Below are positions 1 to 7,321 of a DNA stretch of 17,843 nucleotides, piece after piece. The position numbers were made by a program, and so were the translations under genes. Position 1 is the first letter of the stretch. Each line of letters opens with the position of its first letter. This DNA comes from Sulfitobacter sp. (GTDB lineage: Bacteria; Pseudomonadota; Alphaproteobacteria; Rhodobacterales; Rhodobacteraceae), in the NCBI GenBank assembly GCA_024636405.1, contig JAGXHC010000015.1:1-17843 (forward strand), given 5' to 3'. Under the pieces are notes generated by a model. The model was given only the letters and a program-made list of their open reading frames with translations. It searched no databases and had not been told where the DNA came from.

Positions 1-235
1 CCTCACCGCAGACCCGGTCAGTCAACCAAGTCCCGCGACAAGTATCAATGCCCCGCGACCCGGTTGCGACAGATTGCGTCAGGAATTGTGACAGGGGCGA
101 CTAAATCGGGGGCGTCGCCCAGTGGGCCGGGCGACAACCTGTGGATTATGCCCGGATGATGCTGCGATGCGCCGCGTTACCCCGAAACCGCTGGTTTGCC
201 GCGTCACGGCAAAATCAAGCGATGCGTCTGGGTCG

Positions 236-254
236 TTCAGGTCTCGGACCTGAA
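236..254. repeat. 19-bp palindrome, copy 1
   Basis: TTCAGGTCTCGGACCTGAA has perfect 8-bp arms around a 3-base centre. Its left part contains the stop codon of the small minus-strand ORF (237–443). No T-run follows on either strand, so it is not a classic intrinsic terminator. A near-identical palindrome lies 396 bp to the right. Confidence 0.6.
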
Positions 255-443
255 TTGATCCTGCGACCACAACATACGGCGCTGGGTCATGCGCGCCTGC
301 TGATGTGCCTTGGAAAGCGGGCTTGCGGGAATGTCCACACCGCAAAATTCCTGCTGATCAACACGGGTATTGCGCTCTACCACGTAAGGGCTGGCGGGCA
401 GGATGCTACGCAGACATGACGGGTTCTGAACATTGTGTGGCAT
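237..443 (-). CDS. Candidate small protein, 68 aa, unknown
   Basis: I do not recognise this protein. The reason to list it is its start: ATG at 443 is preceded by AAGGAG with an 8-base spacer, the only strong Shine-Dalgarno sequence I found in this 733-base stretch. The product is 68 residues, begins MPHNVQNPS, has two cysteines (Cys-9 and one near residue 33), and has no signal peptide or membrane segment. Its stop codon falls inside the 19-bp palindrome at 236–254, as if a structured 3' end follows. It lies downstream of, and on the same strand as, the ICL/PEPM gene, about 290 bases away. It may be a real lineage-specific small gene, a degraded gene, or chance. Confidence 0.3.
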   Translation of the reverse strand: MPHNVQNPSCLRSILPASPYVVERNTRVDQQEFCGVDIPASPLSKAHQQARMTQRRMLWSQDQFRSET

Positions 444-631
444 CGGGAAAGCTCCTTGCAAAGCTGCCGGTCAAGCGGTCCGAAACGGTGGCAGAACGGC
501 GTTTCATCAACAGAACCCGGATCGCCGCCACCCGGTTCCTGCATGATAACACAGATGCGCAAATATTTGCCTGCACAATTCGCCGCGCAGCGCTGTGGCT
601 CAAGGTCCAGCCCATACCGTCCCGCCGATTT

Positions 632-650
632 TTCAGGTTTTGAACCTGAA
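632..650. repeat. 19-bp palindrome, copy 2
   Basis: TTCAGGTTTTGAACCTGAA pairs as 8-bp arms around a 3-base centre, and the pairing extends one more base pair when T631 and A651 are included. It matches copy 1 (236–254) except at the innermost arm pair (C–G there, T–A here) and one centre base. It lies 83 bases beyond the stop of the ICL/PEPM gene and could be a processed RNA hairpin or a dyad protein-binding site. Confidence 0.6.
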
Positions 651-733
651 ATGGAATGGATCAGTCCCTCGGCCGACGCCGCCGGTCCCCCACGACGCCC
701 ACATCACACGATGCTGTTGCCCTGACCGCGAAA

Positions 734-1498
734 TTATCCGGCTGCTGCCGCCGCCGCTGCACCCAAGGCCTGCATGGCGTCGCGGTACGGAAAAGGTCCG
801 TGGCTGATCCGGGCGACACCGCAGTCCGCCAGAACATCAATCGCCGGGGCAGCAGGGGATTTCATGACATTGACCGGCAGCATTACCTGCGCGCAGACCT
901 CCGCGATCAATGCGGAGGACGAAAGGCCGGGCACGAAGAACCCGTCGGCCCCGGCATCTGCAAAGGCGCCCGCGCGCGCCAATGCCGCGTCGATCAGCCC
1001 GCCATGATCCTGCGCCGGGTTTTGCAAAAACAGATCGGTGCGCGCGTTGATGAACAGCGCAACACCTTCTGCCTCCGCCGCCTTGCGTATCGCGGCGATG
1101 CGCCCGGCCTGCACCGCTATATTGTGCATCCCCTTACCGCCCAGAATCTGATCCTCGAAATTCAGGCCAACCGCCCCGGTGCCGATCAGGGCGCGCACAT
1201 TTTCAGATAGCGCATCCACCGCCACCGCATAGCCGCCCTCGAAATCAACGCTGACCGGCACCTCGACAGCGCGTACTATTTCCCCCGCGGTCCGCAGCAG
1301 CGCCTCCAGCGGCACCGCCTCGCCATCGTCATACCCTTGCGCCGCCGCCACGGACCACGATCCGGTCGCAATGGCAGCCGCACCAGCCTGCGCAACCGCG
1401 CGCGCAGACCCGGCATCCCATATGTTGTAAAGCACCAGTGGTTTGCCTTGCCTGTGCAGGTTGCCAAAAGCGCGGGCGTTGTCGTGCTGATCTGTCAT
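734..1498 (-). CDS. Isocitrate lyase/phosphoenolpyruvate mutase-family enzyme
   Basis: This 254-aa protein belongs to the ICL/PEPM superfamily of TIM-barrel enzymes, which make or break C–C or P–C bonds next to an oxo-acid using Mg2+. Visible family landmarks are WDAGSARAV (28–36), the metal-binding VDFEGGY (84–90, Asp-85 and Glu-87), NFEDQ (113–117, Glu-115) and NARTD (151–155, Arg-153). The catalytic KKCGH loop of isocitrate and methylisocitrate lyases is absent; that area reads GGKGMHN. It is therefore unlikely to be either lyase and may be an oxaloacetate decarboxylase-like or uncharacterised subgroup member. Length is normal for the small soluble subgroup. ATG 1498 follows AAAAGGAAC at good spacing. 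The C-terminus is an alanine run. A 16-bp tandem array sits just upstream of the ribosome binding site. Substrate unknown. Confidence 0.88.
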   Translation of the reverse strand: MTDQHDNARAFGNLHRQGKPLVLYNIWDAGSARAVAQAGAAAIATGSWSVAAAQGYDDGEAVPLEALLRTAGEIVRAVEVPVSVDFEGGYAVAVDALSENVRALIGTGAVGLNFEDQILGGKGMHNIAVQAGRIAAIRKAAEAEGVALFINARTDLFLQNPAQDHGGLIDAALARAGAFADAGADGFFVPGLSSSALIAEVCAQVMLPVNVMKSPAAPAIDVLADCGVARISHGPFPYRDAMQALGAAAAAAAG

Positions 1499-1516
1499 CG
1501 CGTCAGTTCCTTTTCA

Positions 1517-1629
1517 GGCTCGCACAGCTAGAGGCTTGCGCAGCTTACCGTCTCGCAAAGCTACCGTCTCGCGCAGCTAGAGGCTTGCGCACCTACCGTC
1601 TCGCACAGCTACCGGCTCGCACAGCTACA
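1517..1629. repeat. Seven-unit 16-bp tandem repeat
   Basis: Units start at 1517, 1533, 1550, 1566, 1582, 1598 and 1614. All are 16 bp except the second, which has one extra T. The consensus is close to GTCTCGCACAGCTACC, with variants beginning GGCTTGCG and ending AGA. A longer identical stretch, AGCTAGAGGCTTGCGCA, occurs at 1526 and again at 1575, so a three-unit block seems to have been duplicated. The array lies between the glutamate dehydrogenase terminus and the start of the ICL/PEPM gene and would be in that gene's leader or promoter. The unit is not a multiple of three and there are no spacers, so it is neither a protein repeat nor a CRISPR array. Confidence 0.85.
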
Positions 1630-1684
1630 GTGCTGGGGCAACCACTACACTTCGGGCACAGCCGTATTTCAAGCCGCTACGCCA

Positions 1685-1711
1685 CCCCCTGCACCCAAGG
1701 CGCGCAGGGGG
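1685..1711 (-). terminator. Terminator-like hairpin after glutamate dehydrogenase
   Basis: CCCCCTGC (1685–1692) pairs with GCAGGGGG (1704–1711), giving an 8-bp GC-rich stem with an 11-base loop, 13 bases beyond the stop codon of the dehydrogenase gene. No U-run follows on the minus strand, so it may be a processing or Rho-associated 3' end rather than a strict intrinsic terminator. Confidence 0.4.
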
Positions 1712-1724
1712 TTGGCGCACCGCG

Positions 1725-3155
1725 CTATAGCCCCTTGGCGCGATAGCTCGCCGCGACCTTGGCAATCGACACCAGATAGGCAGCGGTGCGCAGATCATCC
1801 ACGTCATCACGGCCGTGCCAGACCGCCGCCATCGATTCGTACGCCGAGCGCATGGTGTCATCCAGACCGGAGCGGACCAGTTCAAGCTCGCCCGCGCCGC
1901 GCAGGTACTTCTCCTTGAAGTCAGGGCTCAGGGTCCAGCCCAGCTGCTTGTCCGCACTTAGCCGCTCAAGCTCGTCCACAACCAGCTGGTGGCGGCTTTC
2001 TTCTTGCCTGCGTTGCATGCGGCCAAACCGAATGTGGCTCAGGTTCTTGACCCATTCAAAGTACGACACCGTCACACCGCCGGCATTGGCGTACATGTCG
2101 GGGATGATCACCGTGCCCTTGTTACGCAGAATTTCATCGGCGCCCGCCGTCACCGGGCCATTTGCCGCCTCAACGATCAGGGGCGCCTTGATGCGGTCGG
2201 CGTTGCCCATGTTGATCACGCCCTCAAGCGCGGCCGGGATCAAGATGTCGCAATCCTGCTCCAAAAGCGTTGCACCGTCCGGTTCGCAGTGCGTGTCGGG
2301 ATAGCCGGTGATGGTGCCGTGCTTTTCGACCCATTGATGCACCGCCTCCACATTCAGCCCCTTATCGCTGTACAGCGCGCCGTCGCGCTCGATGATGGCG
2401 GTGATCACACAGCCGTCTTCCTCGCTCAGGAACTTGGCAGCGTGATATCCCACATTGCCCAGCCCCTGGATTGCCACACGTTTGCCCTTGAGCGTGCCGG
2501 TCATCCCGGCCTTTTTCATCCCCCGCGGATCGCGAAAGAAAGCATGCAGCGCATATTGCACGCCGCGCCCCGTGGCCTCAGTGCGGCCCTGGATGCCGCC
2601 CGCGTTGATCGGTTTGCCGGTAACGCATGCAGTGCCGTTGATATCGGTGGTGTTCATGCGCTTGTACTGATCGGCAATCCACGCCATCTCGCGCTCGCCA
2701 GTGCCCATGTCAGGGGCCGGTACGTTCTGGCTGGGGTTGATCAGATCGCGCTTGATCAGCTCATAGGCAAACCGGCGTGTGATCAATTCCAGCTCATGCT
2801 CATCATATTCGCGCGGATCAATGCACAAACCACCCTTTGAACCGCCAAAAGGCGCCTCGACCAGCGCGCATTTATACGTCATCAGCGCCGCCAGCGCCTC
2901 CACCTCGTTCTGGTTAACGCCCAGCGAATACCGGATGCCGCCCTTGACCGGTTCCATGTGTTCGGAATGCACGGACCTGTAGCCGGTAAAGGTGTGGATC
3001 TTGCCCCGCAGGCGCACCCCGAACCGCACCGTATAGGTGGCGTTGCACACCCTGATCTTCTCCTCCAGCCCCGGTGGCAGGTCCATCAACGCCACGGCAC
3101 GGTTGAACATCATGTCTACGCTGTCGCGAAAGCTTGGTTCATTGGCTGGATTCAT
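1725..3155 (-). CDS. gdhA: Glu/Leu/Phe/Val-family glutamate dehydrogenase
   Basis: This enzyme interconverts glutamate with 2-oxoglutarate and ammonium using NAD(P), in the cytoplasm, linking nitrogen metabolism to the TCA cycle. It is 476 aa, in the range of hexameric bacterial and archaeal-type enzymes. The family active-site signature runs from about 99 to 114 and includes PFGGSKGG, with Lys-107 as the expected catalytic lysine; a further conserved lysine is Lys-95. PAPDMGTG (146–153) contains the conserved aspartate. The dinucleotide-binding GLGNVG is at 231–236, and PAALEGVI and EAANGP follow in the C-terminal half. An upstream in-frame start exists, but ATG 3155 is preceded by AAAGGAGAG at ideal spacing, so I use it. 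Cofactor preference and glutamate rather than leucine or valine as substrate are family inferences. It appears to be a single-gene unit, divergent from the pilus genes. Confidence 0.93.
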   Translation of the reverse strand: MNPANEPSFRDSVDMMFNRAVALMDLPPGLEEKIRVCNATYTVRFGVRLRGKIHTFTGYRSVHSEHMEPVKGGIRYSLGVNQNEVEALAALMTYKCALVEAPFGGSKGGLCIDPREYDEHELELITRRFAYELIKRDLINPSQNVPAPDMGTGEREMAWIADQYKRMNTTDINGTACVTGKPINAGGIQGRTEATGRGVQYALHAFFRDPRGMKKAGMTGTLKGKRVAIQGLGNVGYHAAKFLSEEDGCVITAIIERDGALYSDKGLNVEAVHQWVEKHGTITGYPDTHCEPDGATLLEQDCDILIPAALEGVINMGNADRIKAPLIVEAANGPVTAGADEILRNKGTVIIPDMYANAGGVTVSYFEWVKNLSHIRFGRMQRRQEESRHQLVVDELERLSADKQLGWTLSPDFKEKYLRGAGELELVRSGLDDTMRSAYESMAAVWHGRDDVDDLRTAAYLVSIAKVAASYRAKGL

Positions 3156-3497
3156 CAGTCTCTCCTTTGGCAAGTCCGGACAGGGGCGCAAAGCGACTCA
3201 TCCGGTCCCAGAATACACGGGCACCCTAAGCCGCATGTTAACGGATCGCGACAATTTTAATCCGGCACGCCCGATATGCGGGCAAGGCGCGTGCGATTCG
3301 TGATTAACGGCCATCGTTTACGCAACGGAAACAACGTGACCGCAAAACCCGGATCGTCCCTCAAAATGGCAATTTTTCGGCAATTTCTGCCCTTTCATCG
3401 CCCTATTTACGCCTTTTTGCCCCGTCATAACAGATCGCAAGGGAAAGTCCGAAATGCGCCGGTGCACCGATTGCACCTGGCCTGAAAGGTAACCACG
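3156..3497. promoter_or_regulatory. Divergent intergenic region between gdhA and the tad-like genes
   Basis: This 342-base gap must carry the promoters of both divergent units. It has a more AT-rich centre (about 3340–3430) typical of promoter DNA. Visible elements are an inverted repeat GCCCG–ATATG–CGGGC (3269–3283), a direct repeat of GGCAATTT in the AT-rich part, and an inverted repeat GGTGCA–CCGAT–TGCACC (3461–3477). The last lies about 20 bases before the first pilus gene and could be a leader hairpin or operator. I could not assign −35/−10 boxes or a convincing CtrA site (TTAA-N7-TTAA). Confidence 0.45.
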
Positions 3498-4928
3498 ATG
3501 ACTTATGATTCATATGCCAAACCCCGTTCCACCGGCGCAAAGGTGCCTTTGCGCACCCGGTTCACGGATGACGAAAACGGCGCCGTAACGATTTTTGCGT
3601 GTTTCATGATAATCATCATGTTGATGGTGGGCGGTATCGGGGTCGACCTGATGCGCCACGAAATGGAGCGCACGCGCATTCAGGCGGTTGCCGACCGCGC
3701 AGTGCTTGCCGCCGCCGACCTTGACCAGCGGCTCGACCCCGAAGGCGTCGTGCGTGATTACTTCGCCAAATCCGGGATGGCTGGCTATGTCAAAGGGGTT
3801 ACGGTCAACGAGGGCCTGAACTACCGCACGGTCACGGTCAACGCTTCGGCCGAAATGCAAACCCAGTTCATGGACATGCTGGGCGTTGACACCATGATCA
3901 TTCCCGCCAGCTCAAGCGCCGAGGAAAAGGTCTCCAAGGTAGAAATCTCGCTGGTGCTGGATATTTCGGGCTCCATGGGCTCGAACAACAAGATGGAAAA
4001 CCTCCAGGACGCCGCCGGGGTCTTTATCGACACCGTGCTGCGGCCCGAAACCGCAGATCTGATCTCGGTCTCCGTGGTGCCCTATACCGCCCAGGTCAAT
4101 GCCGGTTGGGATATCTTCAAAGAGCTGAACATCTACGCACGCCACCCCTATTCCTACTGCGTTGATTTCGACAACTCCGACTTCGACTCGGCGGCACTCA
4201 GCCAGGCCAAAAGCTATGACCACATGCAGCACTTTGATGAAGGCTGGTACTGGAACGGCAAGCACTACGACAACAGAGGCCGCTATGACAACATCGACAA
4301 CCCCGGCTGCCCAAAGCAAAGCTACGAGGAAATCTATCCTTTCTCGCAGAACGCCGGTGTCCTCAAAGCGCGGATCAACCAGTTCGAGCCACGCGCCAAT
4401 ACGTCGATCCATCTGGGCATGAAATGGGGTGTTGCGATGCTTGACCCCGCTTTCCGCCCGATCACGCAAAAGCTGCCTGTTGACGCGATCTTCAAATCAC
4501 GCCCCGCCGCCTACTCCGACATTGAGACGCTCAAGACCGTGATCCTGATGACGGACGGTGAAAACGTGACGACACAGCGGATCAACAGCAGCGTTTATGC
4601 CAACGACAGCCATGAACGGCACTGGAGCGATTATCCCCTGAACTACTGGCTGAACAGAAACGTGCGCAGCAGTGAGCACTGGAGATGGAAGTGGACGAAA
4701 TACACCCCATCCCAAGGTGACGCGCTGCTGTCCAACGTCTGCGACGCCGCCAAGGATGCGGGCATCGTGATCTGGTCCATCGGCTTTGAAGTCTCCAACC
4801 ACGGTGCATCAGTGATGCGTGACTGCGCCTCCTCGCCCACGCACTTCTTCCGGGTGGAAGGTGTCGAAATCCGCGACGCATTCGAGGCGATTGCGCGCCA
4901 GATCAACCAACTGAGGCTGACACAATGA
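3498..4928 (+). CDS. TadG-like pilus assembly protein with von Willebrand A domain
   Basis: This 476-aa membrane-anchored protein starts with the TadE/G-type N-terminus: DENGAVTIF followed by one hydrophobic helix (about 28–50), placing the rest outside the cytoplasm. A von Willebrand A domain begins near 149. Its metal-ion-dependent adhesion site is complete: Asp-155, Ser-157 and Ser-159 (DISGS), Thr-302, and Asp-353 in MTDGEN. Between these motifs is a Tyr/Trp/Asp-rich stretch (about 215–285) with few family features, probably a surface insertion. TadG proteins are minor components of Flp-type tight-adherence pili, and VWA versions may bind surfaces or matrix. ATG 3498 follows AAAGG at 8 bases. 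The stop overlaps the next start (ATGA), so the three genes form one operon. The Tad ATPase, secretin and Flp pilin genes are not in the window. Confidence 0.85.
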   Translation: MTYDSYAKPRSTGAKVPLRTRFTDDENGAVTIFACFMIIIMLMVGGIGVDLMRHEMERTRIQAVADRAVLAAADLDQRLDPEGVVRDYFAKSGMAGYVKGVTVNEGLNYRTVTVNASAEMQTQFMDMLGVDTMIIPASSSAEEKVSKVEISLVLDISGSMGSNNKMENLQDAAGVFIDTVLRPETADLISVSVVPYTAQVNAGWDIFKELNIYARHPYSYCVDFDNSDFDSAALSQAKSYDHMQHFDEGWYWNGKHYDNRGRYDNIDNPGCPKQSYEEIYPFSQNAGVLKARINQFEPRANTSIHLGMKWGVAMLDPAFRPITQKLPVDAIFKSRPAAYSDIETLKTVILMTDGENVTTQRINSSVYANDSHERHWSDYPLNYWLNRNVRSSEHWRWKWTKYTPSQGDALLSNVCDAAKDAGIVIWSIGFEVSNHGASVMRDCASSPTHFFRVEGVEIRDAFEAIARQINQLRLTQ

Positions 4929-5464
4929 TTATGTCCCTTGTCCACAAACTGCGCCGTTTCGGCCGTGATGAAAACGGCGCAGTCATTCTCTTCGAATTTG
5001 TCATCTTCGTACCGCTGCTGTTCAGCTGTTTCCTGATGTCGGTCGAAATGGGCATCTACTCGATGCGCAACATGTTCCTGGATCGCGGGCTTGATATCGC
5101 GGTCCGCCATATCCGGCTCAACACGGACCTGCCGATGACGCACAACGACATCAAGGACATGGTCTGCGACTACGCCGGATTTGTGGATGACTGCGACACG
5201 ACGCTGCGGCTGGAAATGACCCCCGTCGATCCGCGCAACTTTGCCGCCTTCAATCAAGCGGCAGATTGCGTTGACACCTCCCAACCGGTCACACCCGCGC
5301 GCGGTTTTGTGCGGGGTCAGGAACACGACATGATGCTGCTGCGGGCCTGCGTCAAGTTTCGCCCGGTATTCCCCGGCACAGGGCTTGGCTTCGGCTTTGC
5401 CAAAGATGGATCAGGCATGGCCCAGATGATCTCTGCCGCCGCCTTTGTACAGGAGCCAAGATGA
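4925..5464 (+). CDS. TadE/TadG-family pseudopilin
   Basis: This 179-aa protein has a short basic N-terminus, then DENGAVILFEF and one membrane helix (about 19–42), the layout of TadE-type pseudopilins of the Flp/Tad type IV pilus system. These are cut by a TadV/CpaA-type peptidase after the glycine and built into or around the pilus. Here Gly-18 is the likely cleavage site and Glu-24 lies at +6, one off the usual +5 glutamate. The extracytoplasmic part has several cysteines (one in DMVCDY, one in DDCDT, one in ADCVD, one in RACVKF) that could form disulfides. The start overlaps the previous stop by 4 bases, and GAGG precedes it at 8 bases; ATG 4931 is a possible alternative start. Its partner genes are the TadG-like gene upstream and a second TadE-like gene downstream. 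Confidence 0.82.
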   Translation: MIMSLVHKLRRFGRDENGAVILFEFVIFVPLLFSCFLMSVEMGIYSMRNMFLDRGLDIAVRHIRLNTDLPMTHNDIKDMVCDYAGFVDDCDTTLRLEMTPVDPRNFAAFNQAADCVDTSQPVTPARGFVRGQEHDMMLLRACVKFRPVFPGTGLGFGFAKDGSGMAQMISAAAFVQEPR

Positions 5465-6036
5465 TGCCCAAGCGTTTGCTCAAATCCCTTGTGCGCCGCG
5501 ATTTCCTGCGCAACGAGGAAGGGACGATTGCACTTGAGACCATGGTCATCCTGCCCGCGTTGTTCTGGACCTATCTCGCGATGTTCTCGATCTTTGATGC
5601 GTTCCACATGTACAGCCTCAACCAAAAGGCGGCCTATACCATCGGCGACGCCGTCTCGCGTGAAATGGTGCCGCTTGACGACGAATATCTTGATGGCATC
5701 AAGGACATGTTCGAATACCTCAGCTACGGCGGCGGTCCAACGACATTGCGCATCACTTCGGTGCAATATGACGCCGACAAGGACGAGTTCCGGCGCGATT
5801 GGTCGCGCACCCGCGGGTTGGCCGCAGTGCCTTTGATGACCGAAGACGTCAAGAACTGGACAGACAGATTGCCCATGATCCGTGACAATGAATACATCAC
5901 CATCGTGGAAACCTGGAAGACCTACCAGCCGCCGTTCAACACCGGACTGGAGCAGCGTGAAATCCGCAACTTCATCTTCACGCGGCCCCGCTATACGCCG
6001 TGCATCCTGTTCGGCAACACCGGCGATACGTGCTGA
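5461..6036 (+). CDS. TadE-like pseudopilin
   Basis: This 191-aa protein is the third gene of the pilus cluster. Its N-terminus reads NEEGTIALETMVILPAL: Gly-21 followed by Glu-26 at +5 matches the prepilin-peptidase processing pattern of TadE/TadF, and a single helix runs to about residue 45. The rest is predicted extracytoplasmic, with the only cysteines at the extreme C-terminus (TPCILFGNTGDTC). ATG 5461 overlaps the preceding stop (ATGA) and follows AGGAG at 6 bases. It probably functions with the TadE and TadG-like proteins in pilus assembly. The gene end faces the minus-strand block across a 228-base gap (6037–6264), in which I see no convincing gene. Confidence 0.8.
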   Translation: MMPKRLLKSLVRRDFLRNEEGTIALETMVILPALFWTYLAMFSIFDAFHMYSLNQKAAYTIGDAVSREMVPLDDEYLDGIKDMFEYLSYGGGPTTLRITSVQYDADKDEFRRDWSRTRGLAAVPLMTEDVKNWTDRLPMIRDNEYITIVETWKTYQPPFNTGLEQREIRNFIFTRPRYTPCILFGNTGDTC

Positions 6037-6264
6037 TCAGCCAACGACAGGCACCAGACTCAACGAACGAACACCGCGCGCTGCTTCCGGGTGGCGCGCC
6101 TTTCGCGTGTGGCGGTCAGTTTGGCCCACACCGACCCCGACTGCCGCTGGGGGCAAAGCGGCGCTCATATCTGCCCCGTTGACGGCACCCGAAACCAGAT
6201 CACCTGCGCGGTGCTGTCGGCGCGGATTCCGGCAAATCGCGCGCCTCGCCTTGGGGCTTGGCCG

Positions 6265-6771
6265 CTAGCGCTGCTCATCCCCGCGCTGCGCCATCAGCAC
6301 CGACAGGATCTCCGACATGAATTTGGTCTGACTTCCCGGTGTCATGCCGCCGATGCCGATGCGGCGACCGATGCGCCACCACAGACCAGGGCGCCATGAC
6401 CGCGGTCCAGCGGCGCGGGTCTTGAGCAAGAACCCATTCGACGGCTTGAATGCAAAAAATCCACGGTCCATGCCCACGATGTCTTCGACCCGCGCAATCA
6501 CCGTGCCGTCGCCGTCGCGCACTTCGGTGCCGGTCAGTTCAATCCGGCTGGCCGTGGCGCGGCGCATCGCGTCTGCCATCCACAGCGCGGCAACCCCGAA
6601 AGCGATCAAAAACAACTGCCAGCCAAACGCGGGTGGCTGCACAAAAGCAATCACAATCACCAGCACCCCCAGCCCCCCCAGCGCGCCAAGCCCCAGCACC
6701 CGTCGACCCATCGACGCCTTGACCGTGGCAAGCACTTCGTCGGGATCGAACGTGGGATCGGTCGGTGTCAT
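6265..6771 (-). CDS. Two-helix membrane protein with PH-like C-terminal domain
   Basis: I do not recognise a named family. The 168-aa product has two adjacent membrane helices (about 24–44 and 49–67), then a soluble part of about 95 residues. In that part, the run IELTGTEVRDGDGTVI, followed by VEDIVGMDRG, resembles a bacterial PH-like domain reading out a strand-rich fold. ATG 6771 follows GAGGA with an 8-base spacer and is preferred; an in-frame ATG at 6786 has a weaker site. It is the last gene in the direction of the sigma-factor cluster, 57 bases after the sensor gene, so it may be co-transcribed and part of that response, but nothing in the sequence fixes a function. Confidence 0.65.
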   Translation of the reverse strand: MTPTDPTFDPDEVLATVKASMGRRVLGLGALGGLGVLVIVIAFVQPPAFGWQLFLIAFGVAALWMADAMRRATASRIELTGTEVRDGDGTVIARVEDIVGMDRGFFAFKPSNGFLLKTRAAGPRSWRPGLWWRIGRRIGIGGMTPGSQTKFMSEILSVLMAQRGDEQR

Positions 6772-6828
6772 GGGCGCAGTCCTCATTGGTTGCGCGTCCC
6801 TACCCCGACGCGGCGCATGCAGCAAGCG

Positions 6829-7317
6829 TCAGTCGCGGCGCTTGGCCCTGCGCGGTCCCCGCGCCAACACATCTTCCAGCGCGTCGGCATAAGATGCACG
6901 TGCCGTATCGTCCATCCGGGTGACGCGGTCCAGCCACGCGGCCTGTGCCGACGCTTGCACCGCCGCACCTGCGGCCTGCTGCGCATCAAGCACGGCGCGC
7001 ACCGCCGCCGCATCAAACGGTGCCGCGCGCAATGCCGCCAGCATCTGCTGGAACTGCGCGCGGCGGGTGTCGCGCGATGGTGTGTCCTGCCCTTGCATCT
7101 GCTGGCGCATTGCGCGCCGCTCGGCACGCGGCAGCGCCTGCATATATGGCATCGCATAGGACATCGCCCCCGGTCCGGTCCGCTCACGCGCGCCCGGCCC
7201 GCCCGCGTGACGATAGCCCGCACCCGCCAGCGCACCGATTAGCAGCAGGTTGACCGCCAGCGACAGCCCCAGCGCCCAGCGTACCCTGCGTCCCCACTTG
7301 TCCCGATCCGTCTGCAT
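6829..7317 (-). CDS. Periplasmic metal-resistance/sensor-like protein (CnrX/Metal_resist type)
   Basis: This 162-aa protein has a basic N-terminus, one membrane anchor (about 13–33) and a helical periplasmic part rich in Ala, Arg, Gln and Met. The helical pattern (LPRAERRAMRQQM, then RRAQFQQMLAALRA) matches the Metal_resist group, which includes the CnrX/NccX sensors and is distantly like CpxP/Spy chaperones. It has a single histidine (His-37), so the multi-histidine nickel/cobalt site of CnrX is missing; methionines around 52–59 (AMSYAMPYM) are the only other obvious soft ligands. ATG 7317 is supported by AAGGA at 7 bases, inside the end of the upstream gene. The order sigma factor, small membrane protein, sensor matches a CnrH–CnrY–CnrX set. 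It may sense envelope stress rather than a metal. Confidence 0.75.
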   Translation of the reverse strand: MQTDRDKWGRRVRWALGLSLAVNLLLIGALAGAGYRHAGGPGARERTGPGAMSYAMPYMQALPRAERRAMRQQMQGQDTPSRDTRRAQFQQMLAALRAAPFDAAAVRAVLDAQQAAGAAVQASAQAAWLDRVTRMDDTARASYADALEDVLARGPRRAKRRD

Positions 7318-7321
7318 CACG

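Larger units (their letters stand above)
1..733. other. Left intergenic region with hairpins, no conserved gene recognised
   Basis: No reading frame in these 733 bases gives a protein family I recognise, and the overlapping short ORFs on both strands look like chance. The stretch is less GC-rich than its neighbours. It holds a GC-rich inverted repeat (GTCGCCC at 114–120 with GGGCGAC at 129–135), two related 19-bp palindromes (236–254 and 632–650) and one small ORF with a good ribosome binding site; the palindromes and the ORF are listed separately. Plus-strand frame 1 is open from base 1 to a TGA near 157, so the tail of a gene entering from the left cannot be excluded, but its sequence is not recognisable. 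Confidence 0.5.

Noticed and set aside
236..650. Palindromes as lux boxes
   Set aside because: A lux box has ACCTG outside and CAGGT inside (ACCTG-N10-CAGGT). Here the order is reversed and the centre is too short.
1..733. tRNA or rRNA in the gene-poor left region
   Set aside because: No T-loop GGTTCGA-type sequence with matching acceptor stem, and no rRNA-like conserved sequence, is visible on either strand.
1517..1629. CRISPR array
   Set aside because: Units are 16 bp and directly adjacent, with no unique spacers and no cas genes nearby.
1989..2840. 283-aa plus-strand ORF
   Set aside because: It is antisense to the well-conserved glutamate dehydrogenase and has no recognisable domain.
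6091..6399. 102-aa plus-strand ORF after the pilus genes
   Set aside because: It has a GTG start without a ribosome binding site, no recognisable family, and runs into the antisense of the two-helix membrane protein gene.
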